Assembly: GCA_025786725.1 (NCBI GenBank)
Contig: JAHLTZ010000017.1
Span: forward strand, 310,001 to 374,000
Origin: Syncephalis fuscata
Lineage: Eukaryota; Zoopagomycota; Zoopagomycetes; Zoopagales; Piptocephalidaceae
DNA: 64,000 nucleotides
Direction: 5' to 3'
Of this stretch, positions 24,292 to 36,218 are shown piece by piece. Each line of letters starts with the position of its first letter. The first letter of the stretch is position 1. Made by a program: the position numbers and the translations under genes. The notes beneath the pieces were generated by a model, which saw only the letters and a list, made by a program, of their open reading frames with translations, had not been told where the DNA came from and did no database searches.

Positions 24292-26129
24292 TAGTAATTG
24301 CTGCCTTAATTGCTAATCCTGTTGCTTCCTTTTCCTCTCTAATTAATCGTGCTTCTAATTGTGTCAATAAATCCAAATCAATACCGTGTCGTTTAAACAC
24401 ATCTTTATCAATATCATTATTGCCGACACTTTTGGTAGTTCCAACATCATCCGATTCTTTAGTACTATCATCTGTTGTTGTTACAGCCTTTTCGTCCTTC
24501 TTCTCAAGCAACAGTTGCTTTTTTCGTTGTTTTTGCCGTTGCTGCTGCTTATAAATGGCAACACGAGCCGAGTCACTCGATGCTAAATTGGCCATATTAA
24601 CATCGTAACTAGGAGCAAAACTTGAATATGGCCCATAATCCAAAAAGGCCACTATTATTTAACAACGTCATGCTATTAATACACCAATCGGTCAGTTATT
24701 AACATTAAGTATTTACCTGGCTGTACACGATGTGTACTCCAATCGCGGTATCGATGCAATGAAGTAGCAGGTGGTTGTACTGCCGGTCCTACTACTTGTC
24801 CCAGCGTAGGCACCTGTGAAAGTGATGGTGTAGGCAAAATGGTCATTTTACGGATTTCTCCCACTATAAAACAGTTATTATAAATTAATAGCCATTCTTA
24901 ATAAATTAATCTATTTCTCAATTACCATTTGTTAGATTTTCATCAAGTTCCTCTTCTGTAGTATTTAGCAAAGAAGCACCGCTAAACAAATAGGCATCGG
25001 CACCTCGTTGGTATAGAGCCATTTTAACCGGTCTTTGTAAGTTATTATCCTCTGATGTAGGTGCTAAAAATTAATTAATGTTAATATCAACTATTTTTAT
25101 TCAATCAGTTTACTTACTTGATTTCAACTGATCCTGATCAGTTTCCTATTTAATACATTAATACAGTGTTGTTGTTATTAATTTGTTATATTAGACTATT
25201 TAATAAAGTACAGTACCCGTTCTTTTTTCTCAACATCCACTGTTGATTCATTGACCGTCTCATCTAACGAACGTTTCCTCCAATTGGGATGTTCAGCACC
25301 AACACGCAATAATAAAGCACGACCTAACTCTCGTAACTGCTTAACAAATGATTTATCTTTCTCTTGTGGTATAGCCGTCAATTGATAACGGTAATAGGCA
25401 TCTACATCATTCTATTTAAACAGTAAGGCCATTAACAATAATCATATTTTATCGTTATTGCTTATTAATTTACCAGTAAGCGAAAATATCCGTTGTAGTT
25501 TTTGTATTATAGTCTCCTTGATTCAATTTTTCTTTAATCGCTTCCAATGTAGAGGGCGGTGTGGCATCGGTATCATCTGTATTCATATCATCTTCTGTCA
25601 TATCTACGGTAACTCCTGTCTTTTCACTCCACTCTTTATAGCGCCTATATTAGATTGGCATTGTTATTCATCATTCAGCTCTACAGACTTAATCTATTAC
25701 CCTGAAAGTAATTCCAGTATATCGAGTAGCGATTGTCGTCGAATGGCTCGTTCAGTGCTGGATTCCACGACAATTGTATAGTCTTGCAGCAAATCCGCGC
25801 TTGTGTCTTCTGTCTCTTTCGTTTCCTCTACTGCCACTGATGCTTCTCCCTTTTCTAGCTCTCCCTGCGTCTCTTCCTCGGAAGAGACCGCTTCGCTTGG
25901 TGTATCGACGCTCATGGCAGTAGTAGCAGCGGTAGCAGCAGTAGGATCCTCAACCGCTTCTGTCATCGGAGAATCCGCCATTAGATCTTCTTCTAATGCA
26001 TAGTCAATATACTGCTGAACGCGTTGTAAAGTCATAGTTACCTATGGGCGTGGTAACGCCAGATACCACCTTGTTATTTTTAGTGTCGTCTTCTTCCACG
26101 AGAGACGTGTTATTTAGTGAATCTGACAT
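23283..26129 (-). CDS. GATA-type zinc-finger nuclear protein
   Basis: Multi-exon gene with start ATG 26129 (MSDSLNNTSLVEEDDTKN) and stop TAA at 23285-23283. The C-terminus has a single GATA-type finger split by an intron: CINCGVTDSSTWR ... KLCN, then ACGLYYAKYQSHRP, i.e. C-x2-C-x17+-C-x2-C. Upstream parts include an acidic region, a block beginning DVDAYYRYQLTAIP and FVKQLRELGRALL, a Pro-rich region, DYGPYSSFAPSYD, a Lys/Gln-rich coiled-coil-like helix (KQQQRQKQRKKQ), Asn/Asp/Thr repeats, and Gln-rich stretches. This arrangement suggests a chromatin or transcription regulator; I cannot name the subunit. A frame change near 26035 joins PIGN to MTLQRVQQYIDYA, either an indel or an alternative start at 26035. 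Confidence 0.65.
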
Positions 26130-26594
26130 GGCCAACAATATTATGCAAGTTGTGTCGTGTGGTATTGACAAAAATTGAAAGGAGTGAATTTCAATACTTT
26201 TATCCACACAAAATACACACATACTATTCATTATAATTATATAGTATAATAATAATAATAATAATACTAATACCCCTTTTTCTATCTATGTATTTATCAA
26301 TTTCTATTTCTATCAATTTCTACGTTATTAATTTTATTAACTTTTAATTAACTATTAATAAAAATCATTAGTGGTAATATAATTTGTAGAAATGGACACA
26401 TGTACACAGTATTAAATAGTATGAGAAAGAGAGCACACCCTTTATCCACACAGATACACAAGCACACAAGCACACAAACACACAAGCACACTCACACAAA
26501 CACACGCTAATCCATGCATAGAGACATCGTCTCACGTCGCTATACAGATATAGTGTAGCGGTAACAATAGTATAGCGTTGTTTATGCTTATTGC
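26130..26594. other. Intergenic with CA-rich simple repeat
   Basis: Contains a CACACA/AAGCACAC-rich tract at about 26450-26506 and an AATAAT run near 26240-26265. No coding potential seen. Confidence 0.6.
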
Positions 26595-28624
26595 TTATTT
26601 GTTAAACGTAAAGCCGCCCTTCTTCTTGTGTTTATCGCTGCCGGGTGTCACTGGACGGCCACCCATCTCAAGTCGCTTCTTCTTCTCTTCAAGCTCGCAC
26701 GTTGTTTCTCCACGCATCTTTCATCTCCTTATGACGTGCATATAGCTCTTCCTCGCTTTGCTTAAGCTTCGATTCCTTTTCTTGTACCTTTTGCTGGAAC
26801 ACCAGACGCATTTCCGCTTCCATCTTTTGCATCTTGGCCTCGTGTTGGCGTTTCTCTTCTTCCATACGAGCAATTGGATTGACTTCCTGGAATACCGATG
26901 GATCTTGAGTGATGCCCATGGACTGTAGCTTGCCGGTACGATAGTTTTCGTATAGCACATCGGCTGTATGTTGTTTCAGCTCCTCCATATGCGTACGAAT
27001 AAGCATTTGACGTAGCTTGACAAAGTCATTATGCTCTTCGTTATCAACTATTGTTGCCATTCATTAATGTATATATATATATATATTGGTATTAATAAAT
27101 AATTTTGCTACTATGCACTAATCAATTACCTTCGATAACACCCCATGGATATTGACGGCCACGTACTTGACGCCGCCAACCTCTACGATTGAGTCGCTGC
27201 CTACAATGGCAAATGGAATTTTGTTCTATAAATAAAAACGTCGTTAGTTTATAAGACAGCCAATATATGCGTATGTGCTTATTAATTGCACCAATATACT
27301 TACCATAATTTCACGATTTTCAGCAATTGTCTCTGGATCATCGTATTCATATTGCGGCGCTTGGAAGATTTGAATCTTATGGAACTGGATATCGGCCAGG
27401 ATACGTTTCTTAAAATCGCCAATTTCCTCTTCAGTCAACGTGTCCGACTTGGCAATGACGGGGATCAAGTTGACGCGTGTATGAAGGCGACGCATAAATT
27501 CAATGTCCAATGGTTTTAGTCTAGTGGAGTATATATATATATATAGCATGATTAATATTGGTATTACAATTCAATTGGCCGCAATAACAAGCGGAGAAGA
27601 ATCACTTACGCATGACCAGTCGGAGCAATAAAGTATAAACAAGAGTGGACACGGTTATCGACAATACGTTGGCGATTTACACGGGTCTCCTGCTCGAGAT
27701 AAGCATCGAAACGAGCCTCAATGTTCTCAAGGATCGGCTTCCAGCTCTCTTCGTTATTGACAAAATCACCAAAGCCCGGTGTGTCCACCACCGTAAGCTT
27801 TAGATTCACTCCATTTTCTTTAATATCTATTATCGATGACAATAAAGTAGCAATAATACCATTGTGCGTCAGCCATCGATTGTTATGGCAGTGCTAGATA
27901 TCTAGTTATGACGCAACTTACCAGCACTGATGGCTTGGATATCGACCGTCTTTGGTGTCTCATGCGAAGGAGAAGCACCATCCTTGGGTGGATAGAGCGA
28001 TGTGTTGAACAGTGTATTGATTAGAGTCGATTTGCCAAGACCGGATTCACCTAATAAACAATGGCACAAATATTAGTGAACAATTACAAAGCGGCTTTAA
28101 CTAGTCTAATCCACTTACCAACGACCATAACCGTAAAGTGAAATCCTTTTTTCACCGACTTGCGATGAACTTGATTAGGTAGATTGGCAAAACCGACATA
28201 GCCTTGCAACTGCTTTTTCTTCGCTGGCACGGCCTAATTGATAATAACAATAACAATAATAATGATACCACGTTATTAGAATGATAGAACGAAAATAATT
28301 GGCCAATAATTATTATAACTGGCTATTAACCAACAAACATGCAGTAAAATTCAAGGCGCGTTTATACTTTATCTGGACCTTTCTATTATATAGTACATAG
28401 TGATAACAAAGCTGTCCAGCCAACTGATACTCATAGCAAACGCGATTTTGCACTCTAGCCAAACAGCCAACCATTTATTACTTACTTTAGGACTTAGTTG
28501 CCGAGTGTCAATATCTAACATAGGTCATCATCATCATCAATAGTATTATATACAGTAGCGTTAGCCAACCATCTCTAATATTCAAATCGTAGCTTTCTAC
28601 TTGCAGATGATACATACCTGCCAT
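26595..28624 (-). CDS. aspB: Septin, Cdc3/AspB type
   Basis: GTP-binding cytoskeletal protein that assembles into septin filaments at division sites and the cortex. A tiny first exon ATGGCAG (28624-28618) precedes a GTATGT intron. The order of motifs is [20 protein letters not shown], the P-loop with [24 protein letters not shown] (G3), the septin signature region with [14 protein letters not shown] and [24 protein letters not shown] (G4), [37 protein letters not shown], then a long C-terminal coiled coil ([32 protein letters not shown]). The order and wording match the Cdc3/AspB group rather than Cdc10, Cdc11 or Cdc12. The coiled-coil frame breaks near 26700 and resumes as LEEKKKRLE to a basic tail ending FTFNK, again pointing to an indel. 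Confidence 0.92.
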
Positions 28625-29281
28625 AATTGTATATATAAATTATAAGTAAAGTGAGAAAAGAGAAAGCGCGTTATCACTATGGATAGCAAAGAGTAGTAGT
28701 AGTAGTAATAGTAGTAATAGTTATGTTATGGTTGTTAGGTCGGTCTACACACAATAACTATGCGTAGAAAAGGGGCGAGGAGTGGTTATTGTTGTTATTT
28801 AGATGAACAAAGATGATGAAAACTAGCCGAGAAAGAGAGGAAAGAATATGTGTGTGAGGTGCAGCGTGTGCAAGTTATTATCTTGACAAGGTAAACGTGC
28901 CACACTTTTAAGCCATTCACACACACGCACACACACAGAGAGTGAGAGGAGAGAGATGGCACATCATTCCTTGACACAGATGGCGGCCAGTGAATTACTG
29001 ACTTGCGCGTGTTACAGCCAATCAGCATGGATCAAGCTATTTACGAATATTTCCCATTTGCTCCGTTTAAACTATCGTGTGTGTGTGTGTATGTGTGATA
29101 CTTGACGCGTGCTTATTGGTCAGGTGATATCATTACGAACTTGTTGATTAACAATCTTCGTGCTACTTACTTTATACAAAATGTAAAGAAAAGGGAAAAT
29201 AAGGAGACAAAGAGAAAGTAGGCCATTTATTATAGTAATAAAAATCATCATTGTTATTGTTATCGTAAATTTATTGTGTTA
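28625..29281. other. Intergenic, simple repeats
   Basis: AGTAGT tract near 28692-28715 and CA/GA-rich tracts at 28917-28955 and 29070-29090, between the septin start and the 3' end of the RCC1-like gene. No gene called. Confidence 0.5.
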
Positions 29282-31987
29282 TTACTTAGTTACTATTTGT
29301 TCAAACAGTATACTTGCTCGATAACCGGCTCGTAGTGCTTGGCAGGACCATACATCTTTGATTTTTTGCTCATGGCTCGTGTCATAAGCATGCTGCTTTG
29401 ACTTTAAACGATGTTGACACATCAATTGCATCCGATTGACTGCTTGGCCAGTCAGTACAGCTTGATTACTATTACTATCGGATATGGCATCCATTTTATC
29501 TGGTTGTTTATCATTATCATTATCATTATCATTATCATTATCATCATTATCATCATTATCATTAGCTGCAAACAAAGGTAAAAGATGTGTTGGCCGAGAT
29601 GTAGTGCCTCGTTTGCCATTGCCACATTGTGCATGTTGATTGTGCCCCCTATAATTTGTATGCATTATTAAATGGATCACTATAATAAGACATGTTACCA
29701 TCTTACCATGCATAGATATCTCGTCCAAAGGTACTATATCTATCATGATGTTTTTGTTGTCGGGCACATCTTCAACATGCGTATCTAGTACAAGTGCGGT
29801 ATGTGTGTCACCGACGGCCATTGCATAAATACCAATAGGCTGCATTTGCTTATCCTTTTCCGAGTCTAGCGTAAATAGATATGGTTAATTACAGATTGTA
29901 TTCTATAATCTAATGACTACACTTACATTCGGTTAATTCAGATAAAGATCGTATTTTTACAGGTGTTCCTTGCGCTTGTGTAAACTTAATGATACACAAG
30001 TTAGTATTGCATACCATTTGTTGATCCATTCTATTTACCTGCCCTGTGCCTAATTGTCCGTATTGACCTGCACCACATGCATATAATTGTCGTACTGTCT
30101 CATGCTTTTTATTAAGTACATTGCGTTCTATCATAAAATAACTGACGTTGCCCCCGGCAGCAATAGAAATAACGCGGCCTTCAGATAGCCGTGTTATATT
30201 AGTGCTAGCACCTTTACCTTCTGTTGCATTATCACCACTATCGCTGTCGTCATTCAATCAATCGACCCTACGTATACTGCTGATTTTTTGTGGCGATAAT
30301 ACACGTAATCGCGATGTATTAAATCTACCTAATCCTAGTTGCTATTGGTGACGTGTTATCCTATATATAAATATGGTATATACCGTTTCCTAGCCACTTA
30401 CTCCCCATTGATTATCACCCATTGTAAAAACATCGCCGTGAACAGTTCTAATGTAGTTATTTTGTCATTTCCTCATCTAAGCACAATCACATTATCCAAC
30501 TTACCGAATCATTGTATGTTGTTGACCACATGCAACATCTGCACACTGCTCTCGTTCCAATCCATCCACAACTGGATGTAAAGTAGTATACCATGCCGCC
30601 GACTCTTCCGGTAGATTATCGCCAATGCAGTATTTGCTAGCTGGCTATCTGACTGAGATGAAACAGGTGGTTGTATTGGTAAATAGGATAAGCATGTGCA
30701 TCGGCTGCGCTAATAAATACGCGTCCTTGATCAGTCAGCGCAACAATATGATGTCCACCGGCTGCCAATTTAATAACTCTAATATTATTTATATTTGTTA
30801 TAGCAACTCATACTAAATAAATAACAACTTACTTTTCCTTATGGTTAGCATCTTGTAATTGCATAATACCATAGCCAACTTGTTTTGTCAATGTGGCCTT
30901 ATTGTTATTGTTGGAACCACTCGATGGCCATAGTGATGGCCACGACGGCCACCATGAACGATTCAATGATGGATCGAATACTCCTTTGCTTAGCTGATTG
31001 CTTGTGGCATCACGTAGTTGTTGTGTATGAGCTGCACTTAGCACTATAACACGGCCATCTGAAGTCAATCCATAGACTTTGGTATTACTATGAAATTATA
31101 TTAGTATTAGCGATTAGTTGATTATTAATGCAACATGTTTTGTTTACTTACGTTAATGCCACCTGTGTTAAAGATAGACCAGCCAGTGAACATTGAGGTC
31201 CAATCGAGGCATTTGAACTATCAAATCCATCTCCCCATTGATACAAATCTCCAGATATATCAATGGCTGCTATTATCAAATTATCAACAAAAATACTACT
31301 AGTATATGATATAATAAACCAACCTGCATGTCGACGGTTTAAAGCTACATCTCGCCATACACAGCCATCTAGACCTGGAATGGCTCGTGGTGCACTTATG
31401 ATTGCACTCGACTCCAAATCAGGTGCCACCACACGATATCTACACGATAATGAAATACTAAGCCTATTGTCACTTGTCCGCATCTACACCTACTCGTTAG
31501 AACCCCAGGCATATGTTTGAGCTGACGACGCCACTTCTCCTTTCTTTCCAATAGTCGTTTTACTGATATTTGAACGATGTGTACCTGGTAGTTGTCGCTT
31601 ATCTTCATAGAGTACACCGTCGGCCATGACAAGTTCATCACCGGCAAATAGGTCAGTATCATCGCTTTCACCGCTTACTCGTCCCTCGGCGTGAATACTA
31701 CGCGTCTTTGCGCTGAATTCAAATAAATCACCGGTTAAATGAGCAGCCCGTTGAATCCATTCATTAGCAAGTCCGGGCTGTTCGCTAATTGCATATGCAC
31801 CTCCAATAAGCCCAAGTGCGCTAACAATACCGGCTACTTCACGAGTTGTACCCACTGGCAAACTAGTTTTACTTTGAAACGGCGGCTGTGTCGTATATGA
31901 AGCATTATGAACACTAGTACTTGTCGCGCTATTAGTAGCACGTCCACGCAACGGACTACTAACCGCACGACCTACAGAACGCCACAT
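29282..31987 (-). CDS. FMP25-like mitochondrial RCC1-repeat protein
   Basis: Relative of yeast Fmp25, a mitochondrial inner-membrane protein needed for respiratory complex III assembly. The start ATG at 31987 opens MWRSVGRAVSSPLRGR, an Arg/Ser presequence, followed by a hydrophobic helix (VAGIVSALGLIGGAYAI). RCC1-type blades follow over several exons: YAWGSNE, DLYQWGDGFD, KVYGLTSDGRVIVL, VFISAADAHAY-type, LYACGAGQYGQLGTGQ, VGDTHTALVL and GHNQHAQCGNGKRG. Splits between blades use GTAAG introns of 50-80 nt. A (GATAAT)n stretch in the last exon codes an Asp/Asn run. The C-terminus ends at 29282. Family placement rests on the presequence plus helix plus RCC1 repeats. Confidence 0.75.
29511..29572. 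repeat. Coding microsatellite ATTATC/ATC
   Basis: Imperfect hexamer repeat (TCATTA units) inside the last exon of the RCC1-like gene; it encodes alternating Asp and Asn on the minus strand. Multiples of three keep the frame. Confidence 0.85.
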
Positions 31988-32655
31988 GACTAGCAATGTA
32001 AATAGAATACGCCTTATATACTCAAAATAGTAAAGCAAATAGCAAACGTTAAATTGCTCTTTATTGTTCACTTTTTCACTTTAATGCTATTACCATCTAG
32101 CCTTGGGTCTTTATAAATTAACTTTTTATCACATTACCAATTATGGTAATAGCAATTAATGGTGATTGCAGTATCACATGATTTATTTACACCTGGTATT
32201 CTTCACTTGCATTTTACGAAACAACAAACGGCACAGAACCTAGTTTAAATCCACTTTCCAGTGATCACCTGATCACCTAATAGTACTACAAACATCTTAG
32301 CCTTTTTAAAGAATTTACAATTTTAATCAGGTATGTAACACAATATTAAAATAGTTTCAATTAACAATTATAATGTCTATAATTTGTTTTGTTATTTGAT
32401 TAAACAAAATTAAAATGAAACCAAATGTTTATTGCTAGAATTTGGACAGCTGAATGAAAAAGCTAAATTCAGATTTGTAGTAATATAATGGTATCATTAA
32501 TTATAAGTTAAGTAAACCGGTGCATTGATCGGTAGTTGATATGCGAATGAACTAGACGGCAACTACTTAGAGGTCTTGCCGCCCCAAATGTATATCTAAA
32601 TGTATAGATTGATAATTCAGTCGTACTATCAATAGCAATGCCTTCGATAAGCCGG
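31988..32655. other. Region between RCC1-like gene and peptide gene 3' end
   Basis: 31988-32390 is the promoter side of the minus-strand RCC1-like gene and AT-rich filler. From about 32390 to 32655 the sequence is a diverged relative of 5590-5872 and 35940-36218 (the 3' region of the duplicated peptide gene), for example the stretch ATGAAACCA(A/T)ATGTTTATT and AAACCGG. Confidence 0.6.
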
Positions 32656-34515
32656 TTAATCTATGTTCATAAATTTATACAGCAAATTTCATGTAGTTAG
32701 TGTTTAAATCAACAATATATAAAATTATTTACCAACTATTAGTGCAAGTTATTAAACACACGCAGTGCATAAAGTGTAATTAGTTTATAACTATTTAATA
32801 TACAATGGCACTTACACCCTATCAACACAAGTTATTACACAAGAGCAGTACATAACATATGCTTAGTGTATCGATAATTTATATAAAATGCCACTTACGG
32901 ACTATTAATGTTGTTATTGAATACATACAGTGTATATCACATGGTCAGTATATATTTGGTTAGTACAAAGTTTCACCTACAAGCTACCAAATACACGCAG
33001 TACATAGAACATGTTTAATATACAGTTGAGTAATATACTATGTCACTTACGACCTATTGATAGCCGTTATTAAAAATGTAATCCATGCCGCATAATTAAT
33101 ATATAGCTGGTTAATATACAATGTCACTTACGTTCTATTAATACAAGCCATTAAACATACACATTGCATGGTATATATTTAGCGTATATTTGCCTAATAT
33201 ATAGAGTTATTTACCAGCTATTAATATAAGTCGTTAAACAGATAGATTGTGTGACATGTTTAACACATAACTAACTAAAACATAATTTCATTTACCAGCT
33301 ATTGATATAAGTTATTACACACACGTAGTGGATGATATATGCTTAGTAAATAGTTAATTAATATAAAATGTTATCTACCTTCTATTGGTGCAGGTTATCC
33401 ACATCAAATAATTTATGATTAGCGTATAAATAATTACTATACAATGTCACTTACTAGCTATTAATACAGATTATTACACAAATGTGCATGTCATATACTT
33501 AGTAAATTATCAATTAACATACAATGTCATTTACCAGTTGTTACTTCAAGATATTAAGCAATCACAGTACATAGCATAGGCTTAGTTTTTAGTCGATTAA
33601 TAAACAATGCCATTTACCAGCTATCGATATAGGTTATCAAGCAGACGTAGTGCATATCATATATTTAGTGAATGAACGATTAATATACAGTATCACTTAC
33701 GTTCTATCGATACAAATTATTATACAGATGAAATACCCGACATATGTTAGTACATAAATAGCTAATTTGCAATTCCACTTACTTCCTATTGATACAAGGG
33801 ATTACACATCATATGGTGCATGCTTAGTGTATAAATAATTAACATACAGTATTACTTACCCCCTAGCAATACAATTTATCATACAAGCATAGTATACAAT
33901 CTATATTTAGTGCGTAGCTATTTAATATATAATGCCATTTACCAACTATTAATATAAGCATTGCATAAACGTAGTACATAGCATATGCTTAGCATATAGT
34001 TAATTAATATGCAGCGTCATTTACCAACTATTGATACATGATATTAAACAACCACAGGGCATGATATTTTAGTATAATCGATTAATATAGCATTTTACTT
34101 ACAGGCTATTAATGTACGTTATTAAACAAATATGGTACATGTTATATGCTTAGCGTATAGCCAATAAATACACGACGTCACTTACCAACTATCAATACAG
34201 GTTAGTATACAGGCATGCATGCCACATACTTAGTGTATAGTCAATTAATACATAATTTCATTTACTTTCTATTAATACAAGTTATTAAACATAAAAATTA
34301 TATGGTGTATGTTTAGCATATAATAACTAATATATAATGACGCTTACGATCTATTAACGTGGTTTTTCAGTGTATACATTATTTAATTAAGTGAATGACT
34401 GATTATTGTAATACGACATACCACGACGGCCTAGAGTCGGCATGGCATCCACCGTAGCTGTGATAACTACCAAGGCCATAAAAATGGTACATACGACGCC
34501 AATAGAAAACTTCAT
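32656..34515 (-). CDS. Secreted peptide built from tandem 3-nt microexons (predicted)
   Basis: Exon 1 (34515-34422, 94 nt) starts with ATG and encodes a signal peptide (MKFSIGVVCTIFMALV onward to VDA) plus MPTLGRR, ending in phase 1 before GTATGT. It is followed by 21 units of about 81 bp, each with AG, exactly three bases, then GTAAGT or a close variant. The terminal exon after GAACATAG (32668-32661) supplies AT then TAA at 32658-32656. Joining the triplets keeps the exon 1 frame open to that stop, giving about 52 residues, with a mature peptide of about 28 that starts MPTLGRRDQIAF and ends PFRFD. One unit (33535-33537) has a destroyed acceptor (AA), so 20 microexons are usable. Splicing is inferred from sequence alone. 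Alternatives are a non-coding ratchet intron or a satellite carrying pseudo-splice sites. Confidence 0.55.
32733..34350 (-). repeat. Tandem array of 21 intron-like units with variable triplets
   Basis: Spacing between triplets is 70-83 bp, mostly 80-83. Triplets in minus-strand order, by lowest coordinate: ATC 34348, AAA 34266, TTG 34186, CCT 34103, TTG 34025, TTG 33943, GGG 33860, GAA 33783, AAC 33701, CTG 33618, CTG 33535 (acceptor lost), CTA 33455, AAG 33379, CTG 33296, CTG 33215, AAC 33132, GTC 33051, CTT 32981, TCC 32899, GGT 32816, TTG 32733. Flanks are conserved: upstream AAGT(A)TTAATAG-like, downstream GTAAGTGACAT-like. Units share further AT-rich sequence including CTAAG-type stretches that could serve as branch sites. 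The triplet itself is the most variable part. Confidence 0.93.
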
Positions 34516-35839
34516 GCTGGTATTGATTTGTTAAAATAAACAAGTAGAATGAACAATGCAAAATGCTAGGAATAAAATGAACAATGCAATGGTTTTGCAA
34601 AAGTAGAATGCGATGATGCTATCACTGGGTAGTTGTGTGTATTTTGTGGGCTATTTAAATATACGTCTGTCCTAGAGAATTAGAAAATGTATTCTATCGC
34701 CTATACCCTTGAGGTGCAATGTGGCCAATAAAGTGAATTCACATAATAGCTAGAAGTGCGCGTACAACAATATACCAATGACGTAGCAGTATGCAATCTA
34801 GTTCTTTATTCTAAACATGTTCGGCAATTACACAAGTGATTCAACAATGTAAATGATTTAACACATATGTTGTAAAATATGTTATCGACTGTTCTTGCGC
34901 GGTTACACAATTCAGCAATGGCGCGCAAGCTCAATCTACTAGTTTTCCAAAACAAAAACAATAAACTGTTGCACCTTTGATGTTGCCTTTGGTGTTATTT
35001 TCGCCGACAAATTCAGTTTCTAATATATTTATGAACATTGAAAACACGACTGCAATTCACTGGCACAAATAACATAATAAGATTGTATTTATTTACAATT
35101 CTTTAAACCACAAAAATGCACTGATCAGTTTTTCATGAATTATCTTGACATTTAATATTTGATTATGAAAATGAACGGTTTATTTTAGTATTGTACTACC
35201 AAATACTGCTAAAGGCTTTATCGCCAACAATTGATTGTTTTTATCAATTATTCATCGTTGTGTAATGACATTCTAATAATAAAACACTAGATTCGAGTAT
35301 CAACGTCATCGATTATTTGTTTATAAAGTGATGTAAAGGCAATAGAAAGCACCCACTAGGCCATCCTAGTTAAATATAGCTGATTTTGGGTGTACAACAG
35401 TAATATACGACATATCAATTGGCGACAATGATGTAAAAATAGTCTACTTGATAGTAACTCGATGGAAATAACCTGTTTTATTATGATTGTCATGGTTTGC
35501 AATAAGTGGACGTAGCAAATTGCATTGTTTTGAGTTGGACTAAAAGTTTGACTAGTCAACGGCTTTTAAAGGTATACGGCATTTTTATATTTAGAATACA
35601 TAACTAATATACGCTTTATATAAATATAAACATAATTGCACACACATTTATTTAATCATTAGTATTCTCATTAGTGTTGCTTTATTGTTATTAATTTGCA
35701 ATTTTGCAAGAACATATTTAAAATCCAACTTTATCAAATGGTTCCGTTTCCATAATTTTGTTTTGATTCAGTTTGCTTTGAATTTTAGCAATTTTTATCA
35801 CTTGTAACTGTAATAAATATTTATAATTATGCATTCGGC
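34516..35839. other. Upstream region of the microexon-array gene
   Basis: The leader just before the ATG (TTTTAACAAATCAATACC) matches the other peptide genes. A degenerate version of the shared upstream element may lie near 34795-34825. 35283-35395 is similar to 7180-7290. From about 35560 the sequence is AT-rich without features until the duplicated block begins. Confidence 0.45.
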
Positions 35840-36218
35840 AGATTACAGTAATTAAATTAAGTTTATATTTGCATAAATACACTTTTAATATACTTGCTTT
35901 ATTGATGTTTTTTTAATTATTAGATGGTAATAAAATACGAAAGTAGATATAGCACACTAATTAAATATAATTGAAATGAAACCATATGTTTATTACTAAA
36001 GTTTGCACAGATGAATAGAGACGACTAATTCTGGCATATAGCAATATAATGGCGCCACTAGTTAAAGTTTAATAAACCGGAATATTGAATAAAACTTGAT
36101 ATAAGAATAGACTTGAATGGTAGTTGCTGGATGGTCTTGATTTTGCTAAATGTATACCTAAAGTTTATAGACTGGCAGCATGTTCACGTCACCAATGCCA
36201 GTGTTTTGGATGTGTCGA

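Noticed and set aside
24123-24554. 143-codon plus-strand frame, Leu/Ser/Val-rich
   Set aside because: Antisense of the Asn/Asp/Thr/Lys-rich repeats in the GATA-finger gene.
32733-34350. CRISPR-like regular tandem array
   Set aside because: Period is about 81 bp and looks regular, but there are no long unique spacers between identical repeats; units are diverged throughout with conserved splice motifs, and the genome is eukaryotic.
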